In this document: positions 7,984 to 16,739 of the stretch, piece after piece
Numbering within the stretch: position 1 is the stretch's first letter
How the letters are laid out: the number at the start of each line of letters is the position of its first letter
Assembly: GCA_029265795.1 (NCBI GenBank)
Contig: JAJUGV010000013.1
Coordinates: forward strand, 1-45,118
DNA: 45,118 bases
Direction: 5' to 3'
Source of the DNA: Alcaligenaceae bacterium
GTDB taxonomy: Bacteria > Pseudomonadota > Gammaproteobacteria > Burkholderiales > Burkholderiaceae_B
The notes under the pieces: generated by a model
Seen by the model: the letters and a program-made list of their open reading frames with translations, nothing else
The model's database searches: none
What the model was told of the DNA's origin: nothing
Program-made: the position numbers and the translations under genes

Positions 7984-10716
7984 TTAAGTTCGGCGCCGTA
8001 CTCGAAGCTTCTGCGCAATGAGCTTTTCTGCCTCAATTGCAAAGAACAGAGTAAGCGCCGCAGCCAGGGTGAGCAGCCACTCGGTGAGGCTGAGCGGGGC
8101 GGAGCCGAAGAGCGCATTCATGGGGCTCCAATAAACATACACGGCCTGAAAGAACAGGCAGATTGCCATGGTAAGCAACACGTAGGGGTTTCCAAACAGC
8201 CCTTCGTGGTCTAAGACCACTTGCCTCAAGCGTCGGCTATTCACCAGATACACGACTTCACACAGAACGATGGTGTTGACTGCCATGGTGCGTGCCAGTT
8301 CTATGCTCGCACCTGATTCCAGTTTGTACAGGAATAGAGCCATTGCACCCAGCATCATGATCACTGAAACAAATGTGAGTCGCCACAGAAAAAATGGAGT
8401 AAAGAGCGGTTCATCGGTCGGCCGGGGCGGGCGTTTCATGATGTCGTCATCAGGCGGGTCGAACGCCAGTGCAACCCCAAGGGTGCCCGCTGTGACCATA
8501 TTGATCCATAACACTTGAGCTGCGGTCAACGGCAGGGTCAGCCCCAGCAGCAGGGCGATTATTACTACCAGCGCTTCACCACCGTTAGTGGGCAACATGA
8601 AAAGAATAAATTTACGCAGGTTGTCGTAGACCGCTCGCCCTTCACGAACCGCTGTGGCAATGGTCGCGAAATTGTCATCTGCCAATGTCATGTCGGAGGC
8701 TTCGCGCGCAGCATCGGTACCTTTCAGCCCCATGGCGACACCCACGTCAGCGCGTTTAAGCGCCGGCGCGTCATTAACGCCATCGCCGGTCATTGCAACG
8801 ATATTTCCGTTGGCCTGCATGGCCTGCACGAGCCGCAATTTGTGCTCAGGGCTGGCCCTGGCAAAAATGTCGACATCTGTTACCAGCCGGCGCAATGCCT
8901 CATCGTCTAGCAGGGCAATCTCAGCACCGGTGACAGCGGGCTTGCCCACGCCGATGCCCAACTGTGCCCCGACAGCCCGGGCGGTGTCGGCGTGATCGCC
9001 GGTGATCATCTTCACGCGAATTCCAGCGGCATGGCATTGAGCCACTGCTGTAATGGCTTCCGTGCGGGGGGGATCGATAATGCCGGCAAGTGCCAGCATC
9101 GTGAACCCGTCTTCCATGTCGGCCGGGGACAGCAGGCCGCTGGCAGGCTTGGCGCGCTTATGTGCCAATGCCAGCAGGCGCAGACCCCGGCCTGCGATAT
9201 CGTTAGCCATGCGCCGCCAGTAATCTACATCCAACTCTTGCAGAACATCGCCATTTAGCTGCCAGCGACACATGGCAAGTATGCGTTCGGGTGCACCCTT
9301 TACTAAGATCCAGTGCTCGTCGTGCTCGTTAGTGTGATGCGTCGCCATATAGCGGTTGTCGGAGACGAACGGGATCGAGTCAAGGCGTGGCCATTGGCGT
9401 GACAGTGCTTGAGCGTCGAGCCCGGCTTTGGCCCCCAGCACCAGTAACGCACCTTCGGTGGGATCGCCGACAATGTGCCAGCCGTTTTCGCCGTACTCGT
9501 GGCTGCTGTCATTACAAAGGATACCGGTTTGCAAAGCCGGCAGGAGATCGGGCCGGGTCGCTGCATCGGTGCTGCCGTCGATATGGGTGAGGGCGCCTTC
9601 AGGTGCGTAGCCGACGCCTGTGGCTTGGTAGGTGGCGGCACTGGTAACCATCAACTGGACCGTCATTTCGTTGCGTGTCAGCGTACCGGTCTTGTCTGAG
9701 CAGATAATGGTGACGGAGCCCAGCGTTTCGACGGCAGGCAGCCGGCGGATGATGGCTTTCTGACGTGCCATACGCTGCACGCCAAGCGCCAGAATGATCG
9801 TCATGACCGCAGGCAGACCTTCCGGTATGGCAGACGCAACCAGTGCGACCACCATCAGAAACATATCGGCAAGTGGGTAACCCCTTAGCCACACACCAAA
9901 CGCGAAGGTCACAAGCGCTATACCCAGAATGACGAGGGCCAGCTGGAAGGAGAAACCATTGATTTTGCGTATCAGCGGCGTGCTGACGGTCTCCACGCCA
10001 CTGATCATGCTCGTGATGTGCCCGATCTCGGTATTCCGGCCGGTGGCCACAACGACACCGGCCGCCTGTCCGGTGACCACCAGGGTGCCTGAATAGGCCA
10101 TACCCGTGCGATCCCCCAACGTGGCATCGGCGGGCACTGCCTCGATGGATTTCTCCACGGCCAAGGACTCACCCGTCAAGGAAGATTCGTCAATTCGCAG
10201 GTCTCGGGCATGAACAAGCCGCAGGTCCGCGGGTACGCGGTCTCCCGCAGCCAGTACCACGCGATCCCCAGGCACCAGTTCAGCAGCGTCAACGTCCTGG
10301 CGTCTGCCATCACGAATTACGGTCGCATGCGGAGCCAGCATGTCGCGGATCGCGGACAGCGCATTCTCTGCTTTGCCTTCCTGCACGAAGCCGATAATGG
10401 CATTGATGAGGACCACGCTCCATAGCACGCCCGCATCCACCCACTTCCCTAACAGGGCGGTGACAATGCCCGCAGCCAGCATCAGGTAAAGCAGCAGGTT
10501 GTGAAACTGCAGCAGCAGGCGTATGAAGGGATGACGCCGCTTGGCGGCGCCCAGCTGGTTCGGCCCATGGGTTTTCTGCCGAGTGGCGACTTCGTCTGCA
10601 GAGAGGCCCTGTTTGGGGGACTCTATGGTTTGTGCGACGAAAAGCGCATCTTGGGCATGCCAATCGCTGCGGTGGCGAGGCGTTTCAGCATCGGTAATTG
10701 GGTCAGCTGCTTTCAT
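7984..10716 (-). CDS. P2-type cation-transporting ATPase
   Basis: This 910-residue P-type ATPase has an N-terminal cation-ATPase domain, the actuator motif TGES (181-184), PEGLP in membrane helix 4 (298-302), the phosphorylation site DKTGT (Asp341), KGAPE (473-477) in the nucleotide domain and TGDGVND (643-649), with about ten membrane helices in total. The PEGLP motif places it with Ca2+/Na+-type P2 pumps. Helix 5 keeps Asn711 and Glu714, but the helix 6 motif reads NMVTAG, with Ala743 where Ca2+ pumps have Asp. Substrate is therefore uncertain. It diverges from the acyltransferase gene with only 35 bases between starts, implying shared control of pump and operon. Related clusters link such pumps with acetate metabolism genes in other beta- and gammaproteobacteria. 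Confidence 0.88.
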   Translation of the reverse strand: MKAADPITDAETPRHRSDWHAQDALFVAQTIESPKQGLSADEVATRQKTHGPNQLGAAKRRHPFIRLLLQFHNLLLYLMLAAGIVTALLGKWVDAGVLWSVVLINAIIGFVQEGKAENALSAIRDMLAPHATVIRDGRRQDVDAAELVPGDRVVLAAGDRVPADLRLVHARDLRIDESSLTGESLAVEKSIEAVPADATLGDRTGMAYSGTLVVTGQAAGVVVATGRNTEIGHITSMISGVETVSTPLIRKINGFSFQLALVILGIALVTFAFGVWLRGYPLADMFLMVVALVASAIPEGLPAVMTIILALGVQRMARQKAIIRRLPAVETLGSVTIICSDKTGTLTRNEMTVQLMVTSAATYQATGVGYAPEGALTHIDGSTDAATRPDLLPALQTGILCNDSSHEYGENGWHIVGDPTEGALLVLGAKAGLDAQALSRQWPRLDSIPFVSDNRYMATHHTNEHDEHWILVKGAPERILAMCRWQLNGDVLQELDVDYWRRMANDIAGRGLRLLALAHKRAKPASGLLSPADMEDGFTMLALAGIIDPPRTEAITAVAQCHAAGIRVKMITGDHADTARAVGAQLGIGVGKPAVTGAEIALLDDEALRRLVTDVDIFARASPEHKLRLVQAMQANGNIVAMTGDGVNDAPALKRADVGVAMGLKGTDAAREASDMTLADDNFATIATAVREGRAVYDNLRKFILFMLPTNGGEALVVIIALLLGLTLPLTAAQVLWINMVTAGTLGVALAFDPPDDDIMKRPPRPTDEPLFTPFFLWRLTFVSVIMMLGAMALFLYKLESGASIELARTMAVNTIVLCEVVYLVNSRRLRQVVLDHEGLFGNPYVLLTMAICLFFQAVYVYWSPMNALFGSAPLSLTEWLLTLAAALTLFFAIEAEKLIAQKLRVRRRT

Positions 10717-10751
10717 GTACCATATTGTAGTGATTGTTCCTGGATGCCCTT

Positions 10752-11705
10752 ATGAGCGAATCTCAACGTTATCAAAAGCTGATCGAATCCGCCCGCAAAA
10801 TTGATCCTCCTTGTTGCGCCGTCGCGCACCCCTGCGATGCCGGTTCCCTGGCCTCTGCTGTGGAAGCGGCCAAACTCGGCCTGTTCCGGCCCGTATTGGT
10901 GGGTCCACAGAGGCGCATAGAGCGAGTCGCAAAAGAGAATAATCTCGATATTTCCGATTTTGAGCGTGTCGATACCCCGCACAGTCATGCCTCGGCCGAT
11001 CTCGCTGTGGAACACGTGCAAAGCGCCGAAGCGTCGCTGCTTATGAAGGGCAGCCTGCATACAGATGAGCTCATGCACGCGGTCATCAAGCACCGTGGCG
11101 GCCTCCGTACCGAGAGGCGTATCAGCCATGTATTCATTATGGACGTGCCGAACTACGATGAGCTGCTCTTCATTACCGATGCGGCCGTCAACATCTTCCC
11201 CGACCTAGAAACCAAGGCTGATATCGTGCAGAACGCCATTGACCTGCACCATGGCCTCGGTCTGGGCCGGCCGCGTGTGGCGATTCTGTCAGCGGTTGAG
11301 CAGGTCACAAGCAAGATCCCGGGCACCATCGAAGCCGCAGCGCTTTGCAAGATGGCCGACCGTGGCCAGATACAGGGCGGCGACCTGGACGGGCCTTTGG
11401 CGCTAGATAACGCCATTAGCCCCGATGCAGCTCGCATCAAGGGAATTGACTCACCGGTGGCCGGGCGGGCTCAGATTCTGGTTGTGCCCGATCTCGAGGC
11501 CGGTAACATGCTGGCCAAAAACCTGACATTCCTGGGCGGTGCGGCAGCGGCAGGTGTCGTCCTGGGGGCCAGGGTTCCCATCGTATTGACCAGCCGTGCA
11601 GACAGTGGCAGTACAAAGCTTGCCTCATGCGCGGTGGCATCGCTTTATGCTGATCATCTCATGCGCTGTCAGGCGGCGCTGGCGGCAGGAGCCGACAATG
11701 AGTGA
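10752..11705 (+). CDS. Phosphate acetyl/butyryltransferase family protein
   Basis: This 317-residue enzyme is of the PTA_PTB family, which interconverts acyl-CoA and acyl phosphate. It contains family blocks such as VGPQRRIE, MKGSLHTDELMHAV and a C-terminal AGNMLAKNL segment. The frame opens at a TTG (10734), but the ATG at 10752 is the better start because the earlier codons are non-conserved. The gene overlaps acetate kinase by eight bases (ATGAGTGA), so the pair is translationally coupled, which favours acetyl phosphate as the shared intermediate. It is the short form, without the regulatory N-terminal domains of E. coli Pta. A butyryl-specific activity cannot be excluded from sequence. 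Confidence 0.85.
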   Translation: MSESQRYQKLIESARKIDPPCCAVAHPCDAGSLASAVEAAKLGLFRPVLVGPQRRIERVAKENNLDISDFERVDTPHSHASADLAVEHVQSAEASLLMKGSLHTDELMHAVIKHRGGLRTERRISHVFIMDVPNYDELLFITDAAVNIFPDLETKADIVQNAIDLHHGLGLGRPRVAILSAVEQVTSKIPGTIEAAALCKMADRGQIQGGDLDGPLALDNAISPDAARIKGIDSPVAGRAQILVVPDLEAGNMLAKNLTFLGGAAAAGVVLGARVPIVLTSRADSGSTKLASCAVASLYADHLMRCQAALAAGADNE

Positions 11706-12885
11706 CCTGATACTGGTGGTGAACGCCGGCAGTTCCAGCCTGAAGTTTCAGGTACATGAGATTGTCGGGGAGCGACAGCTTTCCATGCTCATGGGTGGGC
11801 AAGTGTCCGGCATCGGCGGCAGCCGGCCCGCTTTCCGGGTCAAGGACGGCGCAGGAGAGTGCCTGGCCGATACTCAGCTGGCGCCTGAACAGGCTAAGGA
11901 TCTCGCAGGCGCGCAGGAGATCATGGCAGCCTGGTTGCAGCCGCGCATGTCCGGTCCCCCGATGGCGGTGGGCCACCGCATTGTGCATGGCGGCCCCAAA
12001 ATGACGCGCAGCGTTCTGATTTCTCAGGATATTTACGACTACCTCGAAAGCCTGGTTCCGCTGGCCCCCTTGCATCAACATAACAACCTCGCCCCCGTTC
12101 GCGTGATCATGGATCACTGGCCGGAGATCCGCCAGGTGGCCTGTTTTGACACGGCTTTCCATCGCACACAGGACCGGGTCGTCGAACGCTTTGCCCTGCC
12201 GCAGGAGTTTTTCGATCGCGGGGTGAGACGCTATGGCTTCCACGGCCTTTCCTACCAGTACATCGCGGGGAGGCTGCGTCAGGTCCTGCCTGAAGTGGCC
12301 CAGGGGCGCGTCATTGCCGCCCACCTTGGCTCAGGTGCCTCAGCCTGCGCAATGGTCGATGGCGTCAGTCGAGAAACGACCATGGGTTTCACCGCACTGG
12401 ATGGCCTGCCGATGGGAACACGCCCAGGGCGGCTTGACGCGGGCGTGGTGTTATGGATGTTGGAGCAGGGGATGAGCCATGACGAAATTCAAGACCTGCT
12501 ATACAACCGCAGCGGGATGAAGGGGATGTCCGGCATCAGCAACGATATGCGCACGCTGCTTGCCAGCAGCGAAACGTCGGCGCGACTGGCAGTCGATTAC
12601 TTCACGTACCGTACGGCGGAAAGTATTGCGGGCTTGTGTGTGGCCGCTCAGGGGCTGGACGCTCTGGTCTTCACCGCAGGTGTGGGTGAGAATTCACCTG
12701 AGATTCGTGCAGCCGTCTGCCGGCGCCTTGAATGGATGGGAATCAAGGTGTGCGCCGAAGCAAATGCCGATAATGCATTGACCATTTCGACACCTGATAG
12801 CCGCATCAGCGTGCATGTCGTAGCCACTAACGAAGAAGAGGTCATCGCTAGGCAAACCTACGACACCATCAGCGGCCTGCTATGA
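11698..12885 (+). CDS. ackA: Acetate kinase
   Basis: This 395-residue ASKHA-fold kinase makes ATP and acetate from acetyl phosphate and ADP. It shows the N-terminal NAGSSSLKF phosphate loop, HRIVHGG, AHLGSGAS and GLPMGTRPGRLDAG blocks, and the C-terminal GVGENSPEIR segment, all family signatures. The ATG at 11698 lies inside the end of the upstream acyltransferase gene and gives the standard N-terminus, whereas the longer frame from 11596 only reads through that gene. It is followed after 43 bases by the phosphoketolase-like gene. Together with its neighbours it gives a route from acetyl phosphate to ATP by substrate-level phosphorylation. Confidence 0.94.
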   Translation: MSDLILVVNAGSSSLKFQVHEIVGERQLSMLMGGQVSGIGGSRPAFRVKDGAGECLADTQLAPEQAKDLAGAQEIMAAWLQPRMSGPPMAVGHRIVHGGPKMTRSVLISQDIYDYLESLVPLAPLHQHNNLAPVRVIMDHWPEIRQVACFDTAFHRTQDRVVERFALPQEFFDRGVRRYGFHGLSYQYIAGRLRQVLPEVAQGRVIAAHLGSGASACAMVDGVSRETTMGFTALDGLPMGTRPGRLDAGVVLWMLEQGMSHDEIQDLLYNRSGMKGMSGISNDMRTLLASSETSARLAVDYFTYRTAESIAGLCVAAQGLDALVFTAGVGENSPEIRAAVCRRLEWMGIKVCAEANADNALTISTPDSRISVHVVATNEEEVIARQTYDTISGLL

Positions 12886-12918
12886 GCCGCCTTTGAGGCT
12901 CAGCGGGAAACCCAACAC

Positions 12919-12923
12919 GGAGG
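12919..12923 (+). promoter_or_regulatory. Strong ribosome binding site of the phosphoketolase-like gene
   Basis: GGAGG lies 5 bases before the ATG at 12929. It decides that start over the in-frame TTG at 12893, which precedes this site. Confidence 0.7.
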
Positions 12924-12928
12924 ACATC

Positions 12929-15358
12929 ATGCCCCATGCTCAACGACCCGAATCTTCTTCTTTGGTTACTCTGCCTTCCTACGGGCGTTGGGCGGAAGGC
13001 TATGGAGTCATCACGCATCAAGCGCGCACCCACGATCGCGTAATGGCTCTCGCCGCGCGTCTGGTGGAAGAAGGCCGAGTGCCCGATGCCCGCTTTGTGT
13101 TCGATGTCCTGGCAGCGGCTGACCGTCTGGCCAGTGCGGCGATGTGGCTCGTGGTTCACATGACCTACACACAGCGGGTACGCCTAGACGGCGAGCCTCT
13201 GTCGGCAGAGGATTTTAAACCTTCACCTCAAGGACACACCGGCGGTTCGCTCAATATGGTGCCTGCCTATGTGGGCTATCTGGCGGCCAATGCCCTGACG
13301 GGCGATACGCGCGGCTGGGTCATGGGGCAGGGGCACTGTGTCGCGGCCATCGAAGCGGTCAACGTACTTATTGGTAATGTGTCCCCGGGTCAGGAGGGTC
13401 GCTATACCGCCACTGACGAAGGCCTGAGCCGCTTGGTGCAGGATTTCTATTCCTATGCCATCACGCCGGAAGGCCTGCCGGGGGTGCCCTTGGGCAGCCA
13501 TGTGAATGTCCATACCGCGGGCGGTGTTTTGGAAGGGGGGTATCTGGGCTTCGCAGAAGTACAGTATGTGCATATGCCGCTGCCCGGCGAAAGCCTTGCC
13601 GTGTTTCTGAGCGACGGCGCGTTCGAAGAGCAACGGGGTGGCGACTGGGCACCGCGGTGGTGGCGCCCTTCCGACAGCGGTTATGTCATGCCCGTCATGA
13701 TTCTGAACGGGCGGCGCATCGACCAGCGCACCAATATTGTTCAGGAGGGCGGTGCGAGCTGGCTTATGGACCACCTTAGCCTTAACGGATTCGATCCCTT
13801 CGAAATCGACGGCCACGACCCCGCCGCCTATGCGTGGGCCTTGCTCGAAATGGAAGACAGGCTGGCCTTCTACGCGAAACAGGAGCAAGAAGGGCAACTC
13901 ACTTATCCGCTTCGCCTGCCGCACGCGATTGCCACTTGCGTAAAGGGATACGGTTTTCCTGGCGCCGGTACGAATCATTCCCATAACCTGCCGCTGGGCG
14001 AGAACCCGGCCTTCAACGAGTCGGCTCGCGAAACCTTTAACCGCGGCGCTGCCAAGCTCTATGTCGATCTTTCCACCTTGGACGCTTCGCGGGGGCTCTT
14101 CAAACTGCACGGAACGCAGAAGCGGCCACTGGAACGAGACCACCCACTGACGCGGCGCCAGGTCGCGGAACCGGTTCTGCCGCCTGCACCACAGTACGAG
14201 GCGGGGCAAGAGATATCCCCGATGCGTGCGATCGATGACGCCTTCGTGGCCTTAGTTGAGGCGAATCCGGCACTCAGAGTCAGGGTCGGCAATCCTGATG
14301 AGCTTCAAAGCAACCGTATGGTACGCACACTGGAGTTGCTTAAGCATCGCGTCGACAAACCAGAACCGGGCGGGCTCGAAGCCATTGACGGTGCGGTCAT
14401 CACGGCGCTCAATGAAGAGGCCGTCATAGGGGCCGCCCTGGGTAACAAGGCCGGCCTGAATATTGCCGTCAGTTACGAGGCTTTCGCAGTAAAGATGCTG
14501 GGTGCGATGCGGCAGGACATTCTTTTTGCGCGTCACCAGCGTGAGGCGGGTACGCCGCCCGGATGGCTGGGGGTGCCCGTGGTGGTGACATCACATACCT
14601 GGGAGAACGGCAAGAACGAGCAATCTCACCAAGATCCCACTTTGTGCGAAGCCTTATTGGGCGAAATGTCGGATACGTCACGGGTATTGTTCCCCGTGGA
14701 CGCGGCTACGGCCGTCGCGGCCCTGCATTCGGTCTATGCCAGTCGCGGGGTGATCGGTACGATTGTGGCCCCCAAGCAGGACATGCCACAGTGGTTCGAT
14801 GCCGGGCAAGCCGCCCAGGCGATGCAGCAGGGCTTCCTGGCGGTCCACCCACTCAGTGCTCAGACGCAGGTACAGTTGGTGGCCATCGGCGCTTATCAGT
14901 TGCAGGAGTGCCTGCGTGCTGCTGAAATTCTCGGCGACAAGGGGTGTCAGGCACAGGTACTCGTCGTCGTTGAGCCGGGCCGGCTGCGTCAGCCGCGCGA
15001 CCGTGTGGAGGCCGGGTTTGTGTTGCCAGATGAGGTCCTTGCAGAGGCGTTTCCTCCCGGGCTTGCTCGCGTCATCGTATCCCATAGCCGCCCCGAACCA
15101 ATGATGGGGGCTTTAAGGCGCCTAGACAGCGGGCCGCAGAAAACTCTGGCGGCGGGTTATATCAATCGGGGGGGAACTTTCGACGTCGAAGGCATGCTGT
15201 TCGCCAACCGCTGCAGTTGGGCCCATATTGTCCAGAAGGCGGTGACGCTGCTCGGCGACGACCCGTCAAACTATTTGTCGCAGCCGGTCCGGGCGGCGCT
15301 GCAGGGCAGGGGTAATCCCGCTGAGATTTATCCCTCGTTACACGGGGGTGTGCGCTGA
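12929..15358 (+). CDS. Divergent phosphoketolase-like thiamine diphosphate enzyme
   Basis: This 809-residue protein aligns by eye along the XFP phosphoketolase family (xylulose-5-P or fructose-6-P plus phosphate to acetyl phosphate). Retained features include the early GH-TGG histidine, GQGH, a SHVN...LEGG block, SHNLP, NPDELQSNR, SYEAF and SHQDP. Two active-site blocks differ: the usual GDGEAETGP is SDGAFEEQ (228-235), and the usual WRQDHNG is WENGKNE (558-564), replacing the Gln and catalytic His of the Q-x-H-N set with Asn560 and Lys562. Activity may therefore be altered. A GGAGG site fixes the start. It follows ackA and its stop lies one base before the next start. A classical phosphoketolase role is plausible from context but not secure. 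Confidence 0.8.
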   Translation: MPHAQRPESSSLVTLPSYGRWAEGYGVITHQARTHDRVMALAARLVEEGRVPDARFVFDVLAAADRLASAAMWLVVHMTYTQRVRLDGEPLSAEDFKPSPQGHTGGSLNMVPAYVGYLAANALTGDTRGWVMGQGHCVAAIEAVNVLIGNVSPGQEGRYTATDEGLSRLVQDFYSYAITPEGLPGVPLGSHVNVHTAGGVLEGGYLGFAEVQYVHMPLPGESLAVFLSDGAFEEQRGGDWAPRWWRPSDSGYVMPVMILNGRRIDQRTNIVQEGGASWLMDHLSLNGFDPFEIDGHDPAAYAWALLEMEDRLAFYAKQEQEGQLTYPLRLPHAIATCVKGYGFPGAGTNHSHNLPLGENPAFNESARETFNRGAAKLYVDLSTLDASRGLFKLHGTQKRPLERDHPLTRRQVAEPVLPPAPQYEAGQEISPMRAIDDAFVALVEANPALRVRVGNPDELQSNRMVRTLELLKHRVDKPEPGGLEAIDGAVITALNEEAVIGAALGNKAGLNIAVSYEAFAVKMLGAMRQDILFARHQREAGTPPGWLGVPVVVTSHTWENGKNEQSHQDPTLCEALLGEMSDTSRVLFPVDAATAVAALHSVYASRGVIGTIVAPKQDMPQWFDAGQAAQAMQQGFLAVHPLSAQTQVQLVAIGAYQLQECLRAAEILGDKGCQAQVLVVVEPGRLRQPRDRVEAGFVLPDEVLAEAFPPGLARVIVSHSRPEPMMGALRRLDSGPQKTLAAGYINRGGTFDVEGMLFANRCSWAHIVQKAVTLLGDDPSNYLSQPVRAALQGRGNPAEIYPSLHGGVR

Positions 15359-15359
15359 C

Positions 15360-16739
15360 ATGAGCCAGAACGACACGTTGAAAATCAGGTTTCTCGGCGC
15401 CGCCGGCACGGTCACCGGCTCACGCACGTTGCTGGAAGGCGGGGGGCGCAAGATATTGATTGATTGTGGCTTGTTTCAGGGCCTGAAAAATCTGCGTAAG
15501 CGCAACTGGGCGCCATTTCCGGTTTCGGTAGAAGACATCGACGCAGTGCTGCTGACCCATGCCCATCTTGACCATTCCGGTTATTTGCCGCGATTGGCGC
15601 GCATGGGCTATTTAGGGCCGGTTCTGGCTACCGAGGCGACAAGCGAACTCGCTCGCATTCTGTTGCTTGATAGCGCAAGCATTCAAGAGGCGGACGCGGA
15701 ATTCCTGAATCGGCACGGCCTTACCTCCCATAAGCCTGCCTTGCCGCTCTACACCGTGTCGGATGCCGAGCACGTGCTCAAACAATTTCAAAAGGTTAAA
15801 TGGGACGAATGGGTGCCCCTATTCCCCGGGTGGCGGGCCCGCTGGCGCAGTGCGGGGCATATATTGGGAGCCTCTATCGTCGAAGTGGAATATGCCGGTC
15901 GACGTGTCGTATTTTCCGGGGATCTGGGCCGCTTTGACGACGCGCTGATGGCTGATCCCACGCTGCTCGGTCATGCCGATTACCTGGTGCTGGAGGCCAC
16001 ATATGGGGATAGGGAGCACAGCCGGGAAACTGCGCTCGATGCTTTGCACACCCTTATCATGCGTACGGTCCAACGTGGCGGTACGGTGGTGATTCCCGCC
16101 TTCGCGGTAGGGCGCGTGCAGCTTTTGCTTTGGTACCTATACCGCTTGCGCGGCGCCGGCAAACTGCCCGCAAATCTACCGGTCTATGTGGACAGCCCGA
16201 TGTCCACCAACGTGACCGAAATTTATTATCGCAATACACGTCTGCTACGGCCCAACTATACCGAACTGAACGCCGCATTCCAGATGCCCCGATACGTACG
16301 CGACGTACAGGAATCGAAGGCGCTCGACATTTCACCCATGCCCAAGATCATCGTATCGGCCAGTGGAATGGCTACCGGGGGCCGGGTGTTGCATCACCTC
16401 AAGCATTACGCCCCAGACCCTCGTTCGACAATCCTGTTCGCCGGTTATCAGGCTGCCGGAACCCGCGGCGCAGCGATGATCAATGGTGCCGCAAAAATAA
16501 AAATTCACGGTGAATACATACCGGTGCGTGCAGAGGTGCAGAATCTCAGTATGCTGTCGGCGCACGCGGATAGCGACGAAATCATGCGCTGGCTGGCCGG
16601 CTTCGAGACTGCACCCAATCGATGTTTTCTGAATCATGGCGAACCTCAAGCGGCCGACGTGCTACGTTTGCGCATCAAAGATGAGCTGGGCTGGAGGGTC
16701 GATGTCGTCGAACATCTAGAGGAATTCACCCTGCCATGA
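15360..16739 (+). CDS. Beta-CASP metallo-beta-lactamase nuclease
   Basis: This 459-residue protein has the metallo-beta-lactamase zinc motif HAHLDH (67-72), later ligands in GHILGAS and SGDLGRF, then a beta-CASP insertion and the RNA-specificity tail with SASGMATGGR, SAHADSDE and FLNHGEP. This is the arrangement of bacterial TTHA0252-like and CPSF-type RNases, which cut or trim RNA with two zinc ions in the cytoplasm. The ATG at 15360 follows the previous stop by one base; a GTG at 15348 would overlap that gene. Its end overlaps the next gene's start (ATGA). It lies in an operon of acetyl-phosphate and nucleotide enzymes, suggesting RNA breakdown linked to nucleotide salvage (inference). Confidence 0.88.
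   Translation: MSQNDTLKIRFLGAAGTVTGSRTLLEGGGRKILIDCGLFQGLKNLRKRNWAPFPVSVEDIDAVLLTHAHLDHSGYLPRLARMGYLGPVLATEATSELARILLLDSASIQEADAEFLNRHGLTSHKPALPLYTVSDAEHVLKQFQKVKWDEWVPLFPGWRARWRSAGHILGASIVEVEYAGRRVVFSGDLGRFDDALMADPTLLGHADYLVLEATYGDREHSRETALDALHTLIMRTVQRGGTVVIPAFAVGRVQLLLWYLYRLRGAGKLPANLPVYVDSPMSTNVTEIYYRNTRLLRPNYTELNAAFQMPRYVRDVQESKALDISPMPKIIVSASGMATGGRVLHHLKHYAPDPRSTILFAGYQAAGTRGAAMINGAAKIKIHGEYIPVRAEVQNLSMLSAHADSDEIMRWLAGFETAPNRCFLNHGEPQAADVLRLRIKDELGWRVDVVEHLEEFTLP

Noticed and set aside
10717-10751. FNR/ANR-type site in the gap between the cation ATPase and the acyltransferase
   Set aside because: Looked for because related clusters are oxygen-regulated, but no TTGAT-N4-ATCAA-like sequence is present in the 35 bases.
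12883-12902. TGAGCC...GGCTCA hairpin after ackA as a terminator
   Set aside because: No T-run follows and the next gene has a strong ribosome binding site a few bases later, so read-through is expected.
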